From Adenophora triphylla var. japonica (lineage: Eukaryota; Streptophyta; Magnoliopsida; Asterales; Campanulaceae), in NCBI GenBank assembly GCA_022495995.1, contig JAFEMH010000936.1, positions 513,856 through 577,855 on the forward strand: 64,000 nt of DNA, in the 5' to 3' direction. The position numbers and the translations under genes are program-made. Shown here piece after piece: positions 9,881 to 21,809 of the stretch (its first letter is position 1; every line of letters starts with the position of its first letter). Below the pieces are notes generated by a model. That model was not told the DNA's origin. It did no database searches and was given only the letters and a program-made list of their open reading frames with translations.

Positions 9881-10935
9881 GTGTTGAAGGTGATGATTAT
9901 GCGTATGGGATCTCGACGAAGTACTCGACAAATGGAATTGGGAATGGATTCAAGCTATTACAAGTGATTTAAGGAAGATAATGTCAATGGGAGATGAAAG
10001 TTAGTACTTGGTAGGCAGAGGTTTCTTGCCTGATTATGGAAACTTTAGTTTTTGATGGAAACAGTTTGTAAGAAGGGAGATTTTCACATATCATTTAACG
10101 GATAATGTTTTTGAACAAGAACTCTTTTATTATTGTTCTAATGCGAATTGAATGAAAACTAATAACCAAAATAACAATTTTAACATAATATTTCTATAAT
10201 GTAATATAAATAACTTTTTTGGCATCATTAAGCAAATATTATTGTTTTTAGCAAAAAAAAACTTTTTATAACTATTTTTAACCACCTCTCTATTTTATTT
10301 CAGTTTATTTTGAATGTATCTCTTATGCAGTTTTTTTCTTCAATACTCTCTCTTACGGTTTGGTTTTACAGTTTCAAAAACAAAACATCTTAGCTTAACT
10401 CTTTTTTTTTTTTTCGTTTTTTAAATGATCATTCAAATAATTTTTATGGTTGTGAGGTAAAAATAATAATAATTTAAACCCTTTATATTAGTTAAACACC
10501 ATCACATATAAATATATTCTACCTTAATCATATATAAATAATTTTTAATAACAAATATTGATAATATTGATGATAAAATATCATTTTTAACCATGTGAAA
10601 AGACAAAAATCTCAAGAAAAACTTAAAAAATATCCTCTGTTAAGTGACAGGTTATTATTTAACGGATTTTTCAAATAAAATTGATTAAAAATTCTAACAT
10701 ACAAACAGAATAACAAATTTGGGACCTATATTATAAATAGTGATAGAATATAACCTAACTAACTTGAAACATCTCCTAAATTTGAGATCTAAAATGCAAT
10801 TTTCTTTTTTTTTTATTATTATCCTCCAATTATTGTTTGAAACAAGCTTGTCGAGTCTTTGTCACAAAGTGACCCGGTTTATTTATCTTATGTGCAAATT
10901 GCAAAAGTTCACTATCGACACAATTTTAGAATAAA
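9881..10935. other. AT-rich non-genic region, possible gene remnant at left
   Basis: From 9860 to about 10080 short frames read GDDYAYGISTKYSTNGIGNG and YLVGRGFLPDYGNF, interrupted by stops. This looks like a decayed gene that I do not recognise. The rest is very AT-rich with no supported feature. Confidence 0.35.
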
Positions 10936-11454
10936 CTAGTTTGACCCCGTGCGATGCACGGACAGTTACTAACGAATAATTTATCGAAATCGAAATAAAT
11001 ACAAAAGAAAATAAAGATGGTTGTATACACTGTAAAACAATTATTTGAAAATTATATTCTCAATACAAATATCAGATTGAATGGCACTAAAATAAATCTA
11101 GTGTTACATCCGTGCGATGCACGGAAAATTATTGATGCTTAAGAAGACGGAAATTAAATAAAACGACTAAATGAGGAAAATAATTTTATACATTGTGAAA
11201 TACAGCTTTAAAAGACAACATTGTCGGCGCAACTTTCGAAAGAGGAAGGAAGATCATCATTACATATCAATATATTCAGACCATCGGGATTGTAAACTTT
11301 TTTTAATTTGAAATATAATTGAAAACGACAAATGAAAAATTATCAAATTAAAAGGAGGCCAACAATGACTAAAAAAACTTGACCTTTGAATTTTATTAAT
11401 AGTCATAGCATAAAAGGAATACAATAATACAATGAATAAATATTGACCTTTGAA

Positions 11455-11745
11455 TTTTTAATTTTTAATTTTTAATTTTAATTTTTAATTTTTAATTTTT
11501 AATTTTTAATTTTTAATTTTTAATTTTTAATTTTTAATTTTTAATTTTTAATTTTTAATTTTTAATTTTTAATTTTTAATTTTTAATTTTTAATTTTTAA
11601 TTTTTAATTTTTAATTTTTAATTTTTAATTTTTAATTTTTAATTTTTAATTTTTAATTTTTAATTTTTAATTTTTAATTTTTAATTTTAAATTTTTAATT
11701 TTAATTTTTAATTTTACATTTAAAATTTTTAATTTTAATTTTTAA
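11455..11745. repeat. (AATTTTT)n minisatellite
   Basis: About 40 tandem copies of a 7-bp AATTTTT unit inside Helitron 1. The second internal copy of the Helitron segment retains only about 6-7 units (about 13066-13111). Confidence 0.95.
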
Positions 11746-11899
11746 TTTCCAAATTTTATATTTTCATTGAATTTGGATTAATTTGTATTATTATTTTTAA
11801 ATGTTAAAGAAATCAGAGGAAAAAATCTGAAATCCAATCGGCCAATGAACGAACACCAAGTGTCCCATTTAAATGAAAAAAATAAAAAAATTCACCTGG

Positions 11900-12060
11900 T
11901 AGACGCGCTTCTTATTTTTTTTTTTCACCGCTCACACACACACACACATGCACGCACGAGCGCCTGGAGATAAATCCTAGGAGAGAAAGTCTCTCATACA
12001 GCTTACAGGGGATCGAACCCATGACCTACAGGTTGGAACGCATGTATGGGACGTGTCACT
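11900..12060 (-). repeat. tRNA-derived SINE-like segment
   Basis: On the minus strand GGGTTCGATCCC matches the RNA polymerase III B-box (GGTTCGANNCC). It is followed by a body ending in (TG)n and an A-rich tail. I cannot identify a convincing A-box. A more degenerate copy lies at about 13256-13420, explained by the internal duplication of the Helitron. Confidence 0.4.
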
Positions 12061-14767
12061 TTTCAGCAAAAATTCTATAATTAAATAACCCTATAGTATA
12101 CTTTATATACTATGCTTCAAAGATTTATTTTTAAAAAATTAAATAAATTGTCTGATATATCGAAATAAAATAAACACAATAACTATATTACTCCATCCCA
12201 CTTATTAAATAGAAACTGAAACCCACATCCATCACACTTATCTTATTTTATTTTGAGAAGAAAAATCAAAATTCAAAAAAACGACCATTTTGGTTAAACG
12301 GAAATAATTTTCCCAAACCATCCACTCTCTCATAAACCCAACCCACTTCTTCCTTATCCTCTTTTAAAATAACAATTTTTATTATATATATTTCTTAGAA
12401 TATTGACATGAACTTCAATCAAAATTTTAAAAACGATGACCATCTTTCCCAATGTCCGTCTTTATTAATACTTTATTTACTATGATTCAATTTTTTAAAA
12501 ATAAAATAAATATAATGTTTATTGTATCGAACTAAAATAAACTCAATAACCACATTACCCATTTCAACTCATTATCCTATATCCTATCACTTTTATTTTA
12601 TATTTTATATTTTTATAATTAGTAAAATTATTATTATTATCATTATCATTTATAATAAAAAAAACTTGACACTTAATTAATTTTGACTGAAAATATATTG
12701 AAAAATTAAAAAGGAAAATTAACAAAGAATAATTAAGAAATTTATATTAAAAAAAGGAGTTTTTTTTTCTATGTCCAAATCAAATAAAAATAGTCTCTAA
12801 TTAAAGAGAAAAAAAATTATAAATTTTGGTGTAAATTTTTTTTAAAATAATTTATTATAAAATAATTTAGGTAAAAGGAATGGGTGAAAAATAAAAATCC
12901 GAAATTCAAACAGCCAATAGGAACATGCCACTTGTCCAAACCAAAAAAAAATTATCAATTTAAAAGGAGGCCAACAATGAATAAATATTGACCTTTGAAT
13001 TTTATTAATAGTCATAGCATAAAAGGAATACAATAATACAATGAATAAATATTGACCTTTGAATTTTTAATTTTTAATTTTTAATTTTTAATTTTTAATT
13101 TTTAATTTTTATATTTTCATTGAATTTGGATTAATTTGTATTATTATTTTTAAATGTTAAAGAAATCAGAGGAAAAAATCTGAAATCCAATCGGCCAATG
13201 AACGAACACCAAGTGTCCCATTTAAATGAAAAAATAAAAAAATTCACCTGCGTAGACGCGCTTCTTATTTTTTTTTCACTACTCACACACACACACACGC
13301 ACATGCACGCACAGAAGCGCCTAGGAGAGAAATCCTAGGGAGAGAAAGCTTCCCCTCTAACTTGTGGGGAGATCGAATCGATGACCTACAGGTTGGAACG
13401 CATGTATGGGACGTGCCACTTTTCAGTAAAAATTCTATAATTAAATAATCCTATATACTTTATATACTATGCTTCAAAGATTTATTTTTAAAAAATTAAA
13501 TAAATTGTCTGATATATCGAACTAAAATAAACACAATAACCATATTACTCCATCCCACTTATTAAATAGAAACTGAAACCCACATTCATCACACTTATCT
13601 TATTTAATTTTGAGAAGAAAAAATCAAAATTCAAAAAATACGACCATTTTGGTTAAATGGAAATAATTTTCCCAAACCATCCACTCTCTCATAAACCCAA
13701 CCCACTTCTTCCTTATCCTCTTTTAAAATAACAATTTCTATTATATATATTTCTTAGAATATTGACATGAACTTCAATCAAAATTTTAAAAACGATGACC
13801 ATCTTTCCCAATGTCCGTCTTTATTAATACTTTATTTACTATGATTCAATTTTTTTAAAATAAAATAAATATAATGTTTATTGTATCGAACTAAAATAAA
13901 TTCAATAACCACATTACCCCTTTCAACTCATTATCCTATATCCTATCACTTTTATTTTATATTTTTTATTTTTATAATTAGTAAAATTATTATTATTATC
14001 ATTATCATTTATAATTAAAAAAACTTGACACTTAATTAATTTTGACTAAAAATATATTGAAAAATTAAAAAGGAAAATTAACAAAGAATAATTAAGAAAT
14101 TTATATTAAAAAAAAGAGTTTTTTTTTCTGTGTCCAAATCAAATAAAAATAGTCTCTAATTAAAGAGGAAAAAAAATTATAAATTTTGGTGTAAATTTTT
14201 TTTTAAAAAAAAAAATTTATTATAAAATAATTTAGGTAAAAGAAATGGGTGAAAAATAAAAATCCGAAATTCAAACAGCCAATAGGAACACACCACTTGT
14301 CCAAACCAAAAAAAAAAACTGCCTTCACGCGCGTGTGTTTGCACGTGTTATGTGCGCTCCCCAGAAATGACCAAAATACCCTTTCTCTAAATGGCGGCAC
14401 GTGGCGAAATGTATAAAAGAAAAAGAAAAAAAAATTATGGGCCAATCGCAGCGCGCCACTTGTCTTTTCAGCCCAATTTTTTTCCATTTTGCCACCACGT
14501 GAAGTTACTAAAATACCCTTCAATGGCAAAAAAATTACCACAATCTTATTATTATATATAGATAGATGTACAGTATCAATTTTATATTCCTTTCACTTAA
14601 TAATAAGCATCAAATAAATATCATATTTGCATAAAAACACATTCTGCAAACTTAAAAAAAAAAAAAAAAAACCCTTCAAAATGCACTAAAAATGTGTTAT
14701 AGCCTTATAAGAGTACATGAACGAATGATTGACATGATTTAAATTTCTAAAAAGTAAAACTTAACAA

Positions 14768-15306
14768 AATACCATCATCACAACCATTACCATCACCAAC
14801 ACCATTAGTACCACTATTACCGCCACTCACTACTACCATCAACACCACATTCATCATCACTTTTACCATCACAATCACAACCACTAACTACTACTACCAC
14901 CAACACCACCATCACTTTATTGTCAGTACTACCGTTACTTACCACAATCATCACTTCAACTAATTTTATTTGGGTTTTGCTATTAGTAGCGGTATTGATG
15001 TTGGTGACAGTGGCGGTGGAGGTTAAGTGGCGAAAAGAGTGGTAATGGCGGCGATGATATTGATAGATGGTAGTGTTGAGTAGTGAGTAGTGATAGTGGT
15101 AGTATTGAGTGGCGGTGATGGTAGTGGGAACGGTAATGGTCGTAGTAAAGTAGTGGTGAAGTGGGTGTTGGTGGTGGTGGTAAGTGGCGGCGATAGTGTT
15201 GAAGTGGTGGCAATGGCGGTGATGATGGTGGTAAGTAGAGGTGTTGGTGGTAGTGATAGTGGTAAGTAAAGGTGTTGGTGGTAGTGGTAGTGGTAGGGGT
15301 AGGGGT
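14768..15306. repeat. Complementary trinucleotide-rich arrays
   Basis: 14768-14955 is built from ACC/ATC/ACT triplets (CATCACCAACACCATTAGTA). 14990-15306 is built from the complementary GGT/GAT/AGT triplets (GTGGTGGTGGTAAGTGGCGG). The two halves could fold on each other. The Copia element inserted in the GT-rich half, which resumes at about 22066. The long open frame on the minus strand here (14817-15353) is only repeat translation. Confidence 0.7.
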
Positions 15307-15941
15307 TGTTGTATATGACTCGATTGTGGGTAAAGAATCAGTAGGTTAGGCACACCAAAAGATGTTATCTTTAAGGTATTTAATTTGTCCCACTATGGTG
15401 TAATGGTCTCAACGAATTTCACCTCCAGGAAACAAAACCTACGCACTCTTATTCAAAGTTACACTCATTTGAATAACTATGGAACAATAATCGAAGCTTT
15501 TGATTGTTTGACTCGAAAAATAGGATTGATAAGAAGAAAGACTCGGAAAGTAAATTTAACTCAGTAATTTCTATATACTCTATTCCGGAGGAGGCAACTC
15601 TATTTATAGAGTTTGTGTTGTGGTCTTGAAAAGACACAACTTTTCCGAACTGGTGCTTCAGCTGCACGGCCGAGTCAACAAAGTTGCACGGCCGCTCCAT
15701 GCTTTGCACGGGCGTGTCACCAAAATTGGCACGGCCGCTCCATACTTGCACGGGCGTGCTCTATGCCTTGCACGACCGATCCGGGCGTGCCCCTTCGAAC
15801 AGTCATACTCTTTTGTAAATGACCATTCAAAGAGTCACAACCCTAAACGTTTAAACTTATTTACTTCCTCCCTCCTAATACCTGAGTCGATATTAAGAAA
15901 GATTAATTAATATTTAAATTAATTAATTTATTTCTTTCTTT

Positions 15942-15990
<49 letters not shown>

Positions 15991-16521
15991 ATATTACAAA
16001 TCACACCATTGTTTTGAACAGTGGTGTGAATAGTTTCATCCGCGAAAATGACCATTTTGCCCTCATTATTCACTCCCTTTTCCATTTCGCCCTTAAAAAA
16101 AAATTTAATTAAAAAAAAAATTTAATTAATTTTTTTTTTTAAAAAAATAGTTTTAAAAAAATGTGGCCTTGGACACGGGCATATTTAAAAAAAAAAATTA
16201 AATTAAAAAAAATCTTTAAAAAAAAAAAAACAAAACAAAAAACGTGGCCTTGGACACGGGCTTAGGCTAGTATATATATAACTTTAAGCCATACTTGAAA
16301 TTTTCCCATAATAGAGGGAAGCTCAAGCAAGTTTTTAGGAACTCTTCAAACTTAGCTATTATATAACAAGTTTAGCTCCACAAGTTTTATTAGTAATTTC
16401 ATGTGGGATAAAGAAGACACAAGAAAACAAGAAATGAAGAACAAGACTTTATACCATGAATGAAAGGTTACTTTACAAACTCAATACCAATTATTATATG
16501 TGAATACTACTACATATAACA
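15307..16521 (-). repeat. 3' LTR of Copia E (with insertion)
   Basis: Homologous to 21238-22065 but longer, because it holds a 283-bp Helitron and a stretch of about 110 bp (15838-15947) absent from the other copy. TATAAATA lies at 15601-15608 (minus strand). Upstream of it are about six quasi-palindromes of the type GCACGGGCGTGC/GCACGGCCG (15664-15780). Confidence 0.85.
15988..16270 (+). mobile_element. 283-bp mini-Helitron in the (AT)n of the Copia LTR
   Basis: It starts TCTATATTACAAATCACACC after an A and ends GGACACGGGCTTAGGCTAG before a T. CGTGGCCTTGGACACG can form a 3' subterminal hairpin with one mismatch. A near copy of the 3' end (TGTGGCCTTGGACACGGGC, about 16163) lies inside. The other Copia LTR has uninterrupted (AT)n at this place, which supports a separate insertion. 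A 10-bp inverted repeat (CACACCATTG/CAGTGGTGTG) lies near the 5' end. Confidence 0.7.
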
Positions 16522-17086
16522 ATCCCCCACTTATTTACATATAATGACACTAAACAATTTCAGCTTCTTTACATAACGAATACCCATTAAGTGGACGAGC
16601 CTTAAACTTTATGGTTGAATGTGAAACCTTTAGGGAGACATATCCTCGTCATGTATGATTTCATGTTCCTTTTGATCTTGGCAGCACCTTGTAGTTGGGC
16701 CTTGTGCTTAATCCTGGTGTTCACAAGTACTCTAGGAATTTTACCGGAGTAATCCATAAGAAGCGGCCTCTCACTTCTTTACTTGTATAGGTAGACTTAT
16801 CGAGAATGTCCACAACGCATTCTACGAAAGCTATAAGTCTATTAAGGATTTTGAATCCATCCTAGTCTTTTTGTGGTAATGAAAGTGCATAGGTCAGATA
16901 TGAAACTTTCAAATAGTGATACCCCCACTATTTTTAAGTTATGCACTCGAAATGTATCAAAGTTTCCATTTCACCAATGTCTAATATTGAATTGCCTTTT
17001 AACTTTAAACATAAGGTGACAAATCTATGACTTGTACCTTAAGATAAAGTTGGTTTCAATTAAGACATTGTTTAGACCGGTAATAG
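16522..17086 (-). other. Copia 3' untranslated region and polypurine tract
   Basis: AGTGGGGGAT on the minus strand (16522-16531) is the polypurine tract beside the 3' LTR. The rest, up to the RNase H stop at 17087, has no ORF. Confidence 0.7.
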
Positions 17087-18561
17087 TCACATATCTCTCA
17101 TGACCTTTGTAATTTTATCCCCTGATAAAGATTTTATTAATTGATCAGCTAACATCTGATTTGTAGGAAGATACTCAAGTGCTATCTTTCCCTTTTTAAC
17201 CATATCTCTAATATGATTATATCTCATAGCAATGTGTTTGCTATGATTTGATATTCTCTCATTCTTTGTATTAAATATGGCAGCTTGATTATCACAATAC
17301 AAAGTTGTGGCTCCTTTCTTAGAATCAATAAATGGTATGGTTCTTAGAAATCTTCTAAACCATATTAAATCTTTACTAGCCATTGACATGACTATGTACT
17401 CAGATTCCATAGAAGACAAAGCAACACATGTTTGTCTTTTTGAAGACCAAGTAACTATGGCTCCTCCAATAGTAAATAACCATCCACTCGTTGATTTGGA
17501 GCTGGTTACATCTGATGCCCAATTTGCATCACTATAACATTCAAGTATAGGTGAATTACACTTGTAATGTAAGCCATAGTTTATTGTAAATTTTAAGTAC
17601 CTTAATACTCTTTTTAGTTCCGTCCAATGTTCTTCACTTGGATTACTTGTAAATCTACTAAGTATGCCAATTGCACATGCAAGATCAGGTCTTGTATGAT
17701 TAGCCACATACATTATGCTACCAATTATCTTGGCATATTCTCCTTAATTTACGGCCTCGCCTTTATTTGGAACTAACTTCATATGAGGGTCAATAGGACT
17801 TTTACTTATTTTGCAATCAAAATAATTAAACTTCTTTAATATTTCCTCAATGTAATGTGATTGAGTTAATATGTAAGTTTTGTCCTTTTTGATCACCTTA
17901 TCCCCCAAAATGACATCTACTGGACCTAAGTCCTTCATGTCAAACACTTGCTTTAAATAGTTCTTTGTTTCATTAATACAATTAATATCAGAACCAAATA
18001 TTAGCAAGTCATCAACATATAAAGTTATAACAACTTTATAATTAAGAGTAACTTTAGTAAAAACACAACTTTCTACTTTACTACTCTTAAAATCAAACTT
18101 TCAAATTTCTTGCTTAAACTTTTTGTACCATTGAATTGGTGCTTGTTTAAGTCCATATAGAGATTTCTTTAATTTACATACTTTATGTTCTTCTCCTTTA
18201 GAGACATAACCCTCAGGTTGTTGTATGTAAATCTCTTCATCTAAATCTCCATTTAAGAATGTTGTTTTAACATCCATTTGATGAACCTCTAGTCCATAGA
18301 CGGATGCTATAACAAACATAGTTCTAATTGATGTAAACTTAGTGACCGGTGAAAATGTTTCAAAATAGTCAATTTCTTCTTTTTAACTATAACCTTTGGC
18401 TACTAATCTTGCCTTGTACTTATCAATAGTACCATCAGTTTTGAGTTTCTTTTTCAAAACTCATTTGCAGCCAATAGATTTAGTATTAGGAGGAGGATTG
18501 ACTAGAGTCCATGTTTCATTATCAAGTATAGATTTGATTTTATCATCCATGGCTCTTTTCC
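17087..18561 (-). pseudogene. Copia reverse transcriptase and RNase H (broken)
   Basis: The RT reads KARLVAKGYS, then VYGLEVHQMDVKTTFLNGDL, EEIYIQQPEGYV, KSLYGLKQAPIQWYKKF and the catalytic YVDDLLIFGS (about 18000-18028), then MKDLGPVDVILGD. RNase H follows with MYVANHTRPDLACAIGILSR, ECYSDANWASD, ALSSMESEY and NSKHIAMRYNHIRD-like sequence. In-frame stops lie near 18461, 18382, 18098 and 17744. Several sit where the family has Trp or Gln, consistent with C-to-T or G-to-A change. The YVDD site itself is intact. Confidence 0.88.
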
Positions 18562-20144
18562 AAAGTCTGAATCAGACATAGACATAGCTTCTTGAAAAGT
18601 TTTAGGATCCTCTTCTAACATATATATAAACATGTCAGGACCAAGGTTCTTTTCAATTCTTTGTCTTTTGCTTCTCCTTAACTCAACTATTTCATCATTT
18701 TCATTGTTGTCTAAATTTTCATCATTAGCAATGGCATCACCATTATCATATGAACTTGATGCATTTTCTACTTCAAGTTCTTTTGACAATTCATGATTTA
18801 TATCTACCTTGTCTACACTTTTTATGTTCAAATGTTCATAAAAAATAGCACGCGTAGCTTTAAACACACGATTGTCATTAATTCTCATAAATCTATATGC
18901 TTTGCTTATTGAAGAAAAACCAATAAATATAGATCTCACAGCTTTGCTCCCAAGTTTATTTCTTTTCAAAGTTGCATCTAAAACATATGCAACACAACCC
19001 CATACCTTTAAATGTGAAATATTAGGCTTACGCCCATTAACTAATTCGTATGGAGTTTTCATATGTTTATTCACAATTCTGTTACAAATGTAAACAGAAC
19101 TTAATAGTGCCTCTCCCCAATAGCTCATTGGTAATTTTGAATTTATAATCATGGCACTAACCATCTCCATTAAGGATCGATTTTTCCTCTCGGCTACTCC
19201 ATTTTGTGGTGGAGTATTAGTTGCTGAAGATTCCCTAACAATTCCATTTTGTTGACAAAATGAAATCATCTCGTTTGGGAAATATTCACCACCTCTATCC
19301 GATCTTAATCGTTTTATCCTTAGATTGGTTTGATTTTCAACTTCGGCTTTGAAAATTTTAAACTTGTCAAAAGCTTCATCTTTTGTTCTAAGTAAATACA
19401 CATATGCAAACTTAGAAAAATCATCAATGAACGTAATAAAATAACATTTTCCACCTCTCGTCAAAATATCTTTGTTGTCACAAATATCGGTATGAATTAA
19501 CTCAAGTAACCTAGTTGATCTTACTACACTTTTAAAAGATGTTTTAGTCAACTTAGATTGAGCGCAACATTCACAATTATTCATAGAATAAATAGTCGAA
19601 GATTAAGGAATATACTCATATTTAATCATATGACTCATTGCATTCATACCAATATGTCCTAATCTAGAATGCCAAAAATCATGATTTTCAACATTAAAAT
19701 TAGAATCAACAAAGTAAGAAGAACTGATAATTTTATTATCAATGCTCAATAAATACATTTGGTCTTTAATGTAGCCCTTTTCAACAAACGTCCCATTTTT
19801 AGTGATATTCACTTGTTGGGCGCGAAAGGTTACTTTAAAGCCATTTTCGTCCAATTTAGGAACGGGTACAAGATTCTTTCTCATAGAGGGAATATGGTAC
19901 ACATTTTTCAAAGTAAGAGTCTTTCCCGAAGTAAGGGGGAGAATAATGGTCCCTATGCCCAAGACCTCGCTTGTAGAAGCATTTCCCATATAAACAGCTT
20001 TCGGCTCTTTTACTTCTTCATATGTTTTGAACAAGCTTCGATTTGGAGTTACATGACATGTAGCCCCTGAATCAATCCACCAATCTGAGTCGACATTGTT
20101 GACTAGACAGATTTCGAAAATCACGCTAATGAAGTTGCTCTCAA
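18562..20144 (-). pseudogene. Copia protease and integrase (broken)
   Basis: The protease contains WWIDSGATCHVTP with the DSG active site. A GAG-pre-integrase segment (FWHSRLGHIGMNAM) follows, then a stop at 19603-19605. Integrase has the zinc-binding tail CECCAQSKL, the catalytic HTDICD, FIDDFSKFAYVYLL, SDRGGEYF and NTPPQNGVAERKNRSLMEMV. It ends with the Copia-typical LKVWGCVAYV region. A frameshift near 18562 separates it from RT. Confidence 0.88.
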
Positions 20145-21006
20145 CTACATTTGCTTGTTCATCTTTCTGTTGCCCTTTGCGGTAATAGCAGTTCTTAGCC
20201 AAATGGTTTGTTTTTCCACAAACATAACAAGAACTCTTCTGCTTTTTCTTAGCTTTATCCTTTCCATCATTTTTAAAGTTGTTTTTTCATTTGAACTTTC
20301 CTTGGTTTTCCTTGGAAGTTCCGGCAATATTTTTATTTTCCACATAGTTTACACTATCAATCTTCTCAGAAATTGAGCCATCACGTTTGAGACTTTCAGT
20401 CTCAATTTGAATGCCTTGAAGAAGTTCATCTAAGGTGATGAACTTCTTCTTATGCTTCAATTTCTTTTGGTAATCTTTCCAAGAAGGTGGAAGTTTACCA
20501 ATGATGGTTGAAACTTGGAATGTCTCTGAAATGGGTTCACCCGCATCGGCACATTCGATGGCTATGTCATTGAGTTCATTAACTTGATCAATGACAGGCC
20601 TCGAGTCTACCATCTTGTATTCAACAAATTTATTAACCAAAAAAGATTTATTACCAGCATCTTCATTGACGTACCTTCGTTTGATTGCAAACCAAACTTC
20701 AGCGGCGGTTTTGTGTATTTGGAACACGTTGAACAACGTGTTGTTCAATGCTTGCAGAATGGTGAATCGGCAAATGAAGTCATCCGATTTCCATTTCTTC
20801 ACTTTTTCAGCAGCCTCGGTTTTCTGTGCCTCGGTTGCTTTATCATTTTCATTCTCCTTTGGACAAGGATCACATAGCACATAGAATACCTTTGCAATGG
20901 TGAGAAGGTATTCCATCTTCAAGCTCCAACGCTTGTAGTTCAGCCCATTTAGCCTCTCTAACTTATCTGCTTCGGGTAATTGTCCCTTCATCAAAACTGA
21001 CTCCAT
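20145..21006 (-). pseudogene. Copia Gag with zinc knuckle (one stop)
   Basis: The ORF starts at the ATG at 21004-21006 (MESVLMKGQLPEADKLERLN) and has the UBN2-type Gag body (YKRWSLKMEYLL, then KRRYVNEDAGNKSFLVNKFV). A TGA at 20284-20286 interrupts the frame. The same frame then continues to a canonical CX2CX4HX4C knuckle, CYVCGKTNHLAKNC, and on to the protease. Confidence 0.85.
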
Positions 21007-21012
21007 CTATAC

Positions 21013-21208
21013 CAAGGTTCTAAAAAGCGCTAGGCGGATGCTAGGCGGTGGAGCCGGGCCTAGCGCCTAGGCGGGGACTAGTCGGGAATTAATCGGGATT
21101 AGTCGGGATTAGTTGGGACCTAGGCGAAGCTTAGAACTAGGCGTTGGAGAGGGGCCTAGCGCCTAGGCGGGGCCTAGGCGCCCTTAGGCGGGGTCTTTTA
21201 GAATAGAG
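21013..21208. mobile_element. GC-rich hAT-type MITE inserted beside the Copia gag start
   Basis: A 196-bp insertion has imperfect terminal inverted repeats (CAAGGTTCTAAAAAGCGC, and CTCTATTCTAAAAGACCC read from the other end). It is flanked by ATCTATAC on both sides (21005-21012 and 21209-21216), an 8-bp target duplication as made by hAT transposases. The interior repeats CTAGGCGG and GCCTAGGCG and is strongly palindromic. It separates the LTR and primer-site region from the gag ATG. Confidence 0.75.
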
Positions 21209-21237
21209 ATCTATACGAAACTTAAATACCTTAAAAC

Positions 21238-21764
21238 TGTTGTATATGACTCGATTGTGGGTAAGGAATCAGTAGGTTAGGCACACCAAAAGATATTATC
21301 TTTAATGTATTTAATTCGTCCCACTATGGTGTAATGGTCTCAACGAATTTCACCTCCAAGATACAAAACCTACGCACTCTTATTCAAAGTTACACTCATT
21401 TGAATAACTATGGAACAATAATCGAAGCTTTTGATTATTTGACTCGAAAGATAGGATTGATAAGAAGAAAGACTCGGGAAGTAAATTTAACTCAGTAATT
21501 TCTATATACTCTATTCCGGAGGAGGCAACTCTATAGAGTTTGTGTTGTGGTCTTGAAAAGACACAACTTTTTCGAACTGGAGGCTCAGCTGCACGGCCGA
21601 GTCAACAAAGTTGCACGGCCGCTCCATGCTTTGCACGAGCGTGTCACCAAAATTGGCACGGCCGCTCCATACTTGCACGGGCGTGCTCTATGCTTTACAC
21701 GGCCGATCCGGGCGTGCCCCTCCGAACAGTCATACTCTTTTGTAAATGACCATTCAAAGAGTCA

Positions 21765-21809
<45 letters not shown>

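Larger units (their letters stand above)
10936..14562 (-). mobile_element. Non-autonomous Helitron 1
   Basis: Read on the minus strand, the 5' end is TCTATATATAATAATAAGAT after an A. The 3' end is the hairpin CCGTGC-ATC-GCACGG (10947-10961), then GGTCAAA and CTAG before a host T, so the insertion is between A and T as for Helitrons. No Rep/helicase is present. About 1.6 kb is duplicated inside (about 11340-12955 and 12955-14290), including the TAATT-rich tract, a SINE-like segment and a GCCAATxxx...ACTTGTCC module. A second hairpin end (CCGTGCGATGCACGG at about 11112) lies 160 bp from the first, followed by CTAG and A rather than T. The ends and modules match Helitron 2. Confidence 0.75.

Noticed and set aside
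11900..12060. Functional tRNA gene
   Set aside because: Only the B-box matches; no cloverleaf can be drawn and the segment is followed by a SINE-like body.
14817..15353. 178-codon minus-strand ORF rich in His, Thr and Pro
   Set aside because: It is the translation of triplet-type low-complexity arrays and runs into the Copia LTR. No domain or codon signal.
15613..15910. ORFs with HGRVNKVARPLHALHGRV motifs in both Copia LTRs
   Set aside because: They read through the GCACGGCCG quasi-palindrome repeats of the LTR; LTRs of this type do not encode protein.
21540..21807. Gene ending in IYIYIYIYI
   Set aside because: LTR sequence running into (AT)n.
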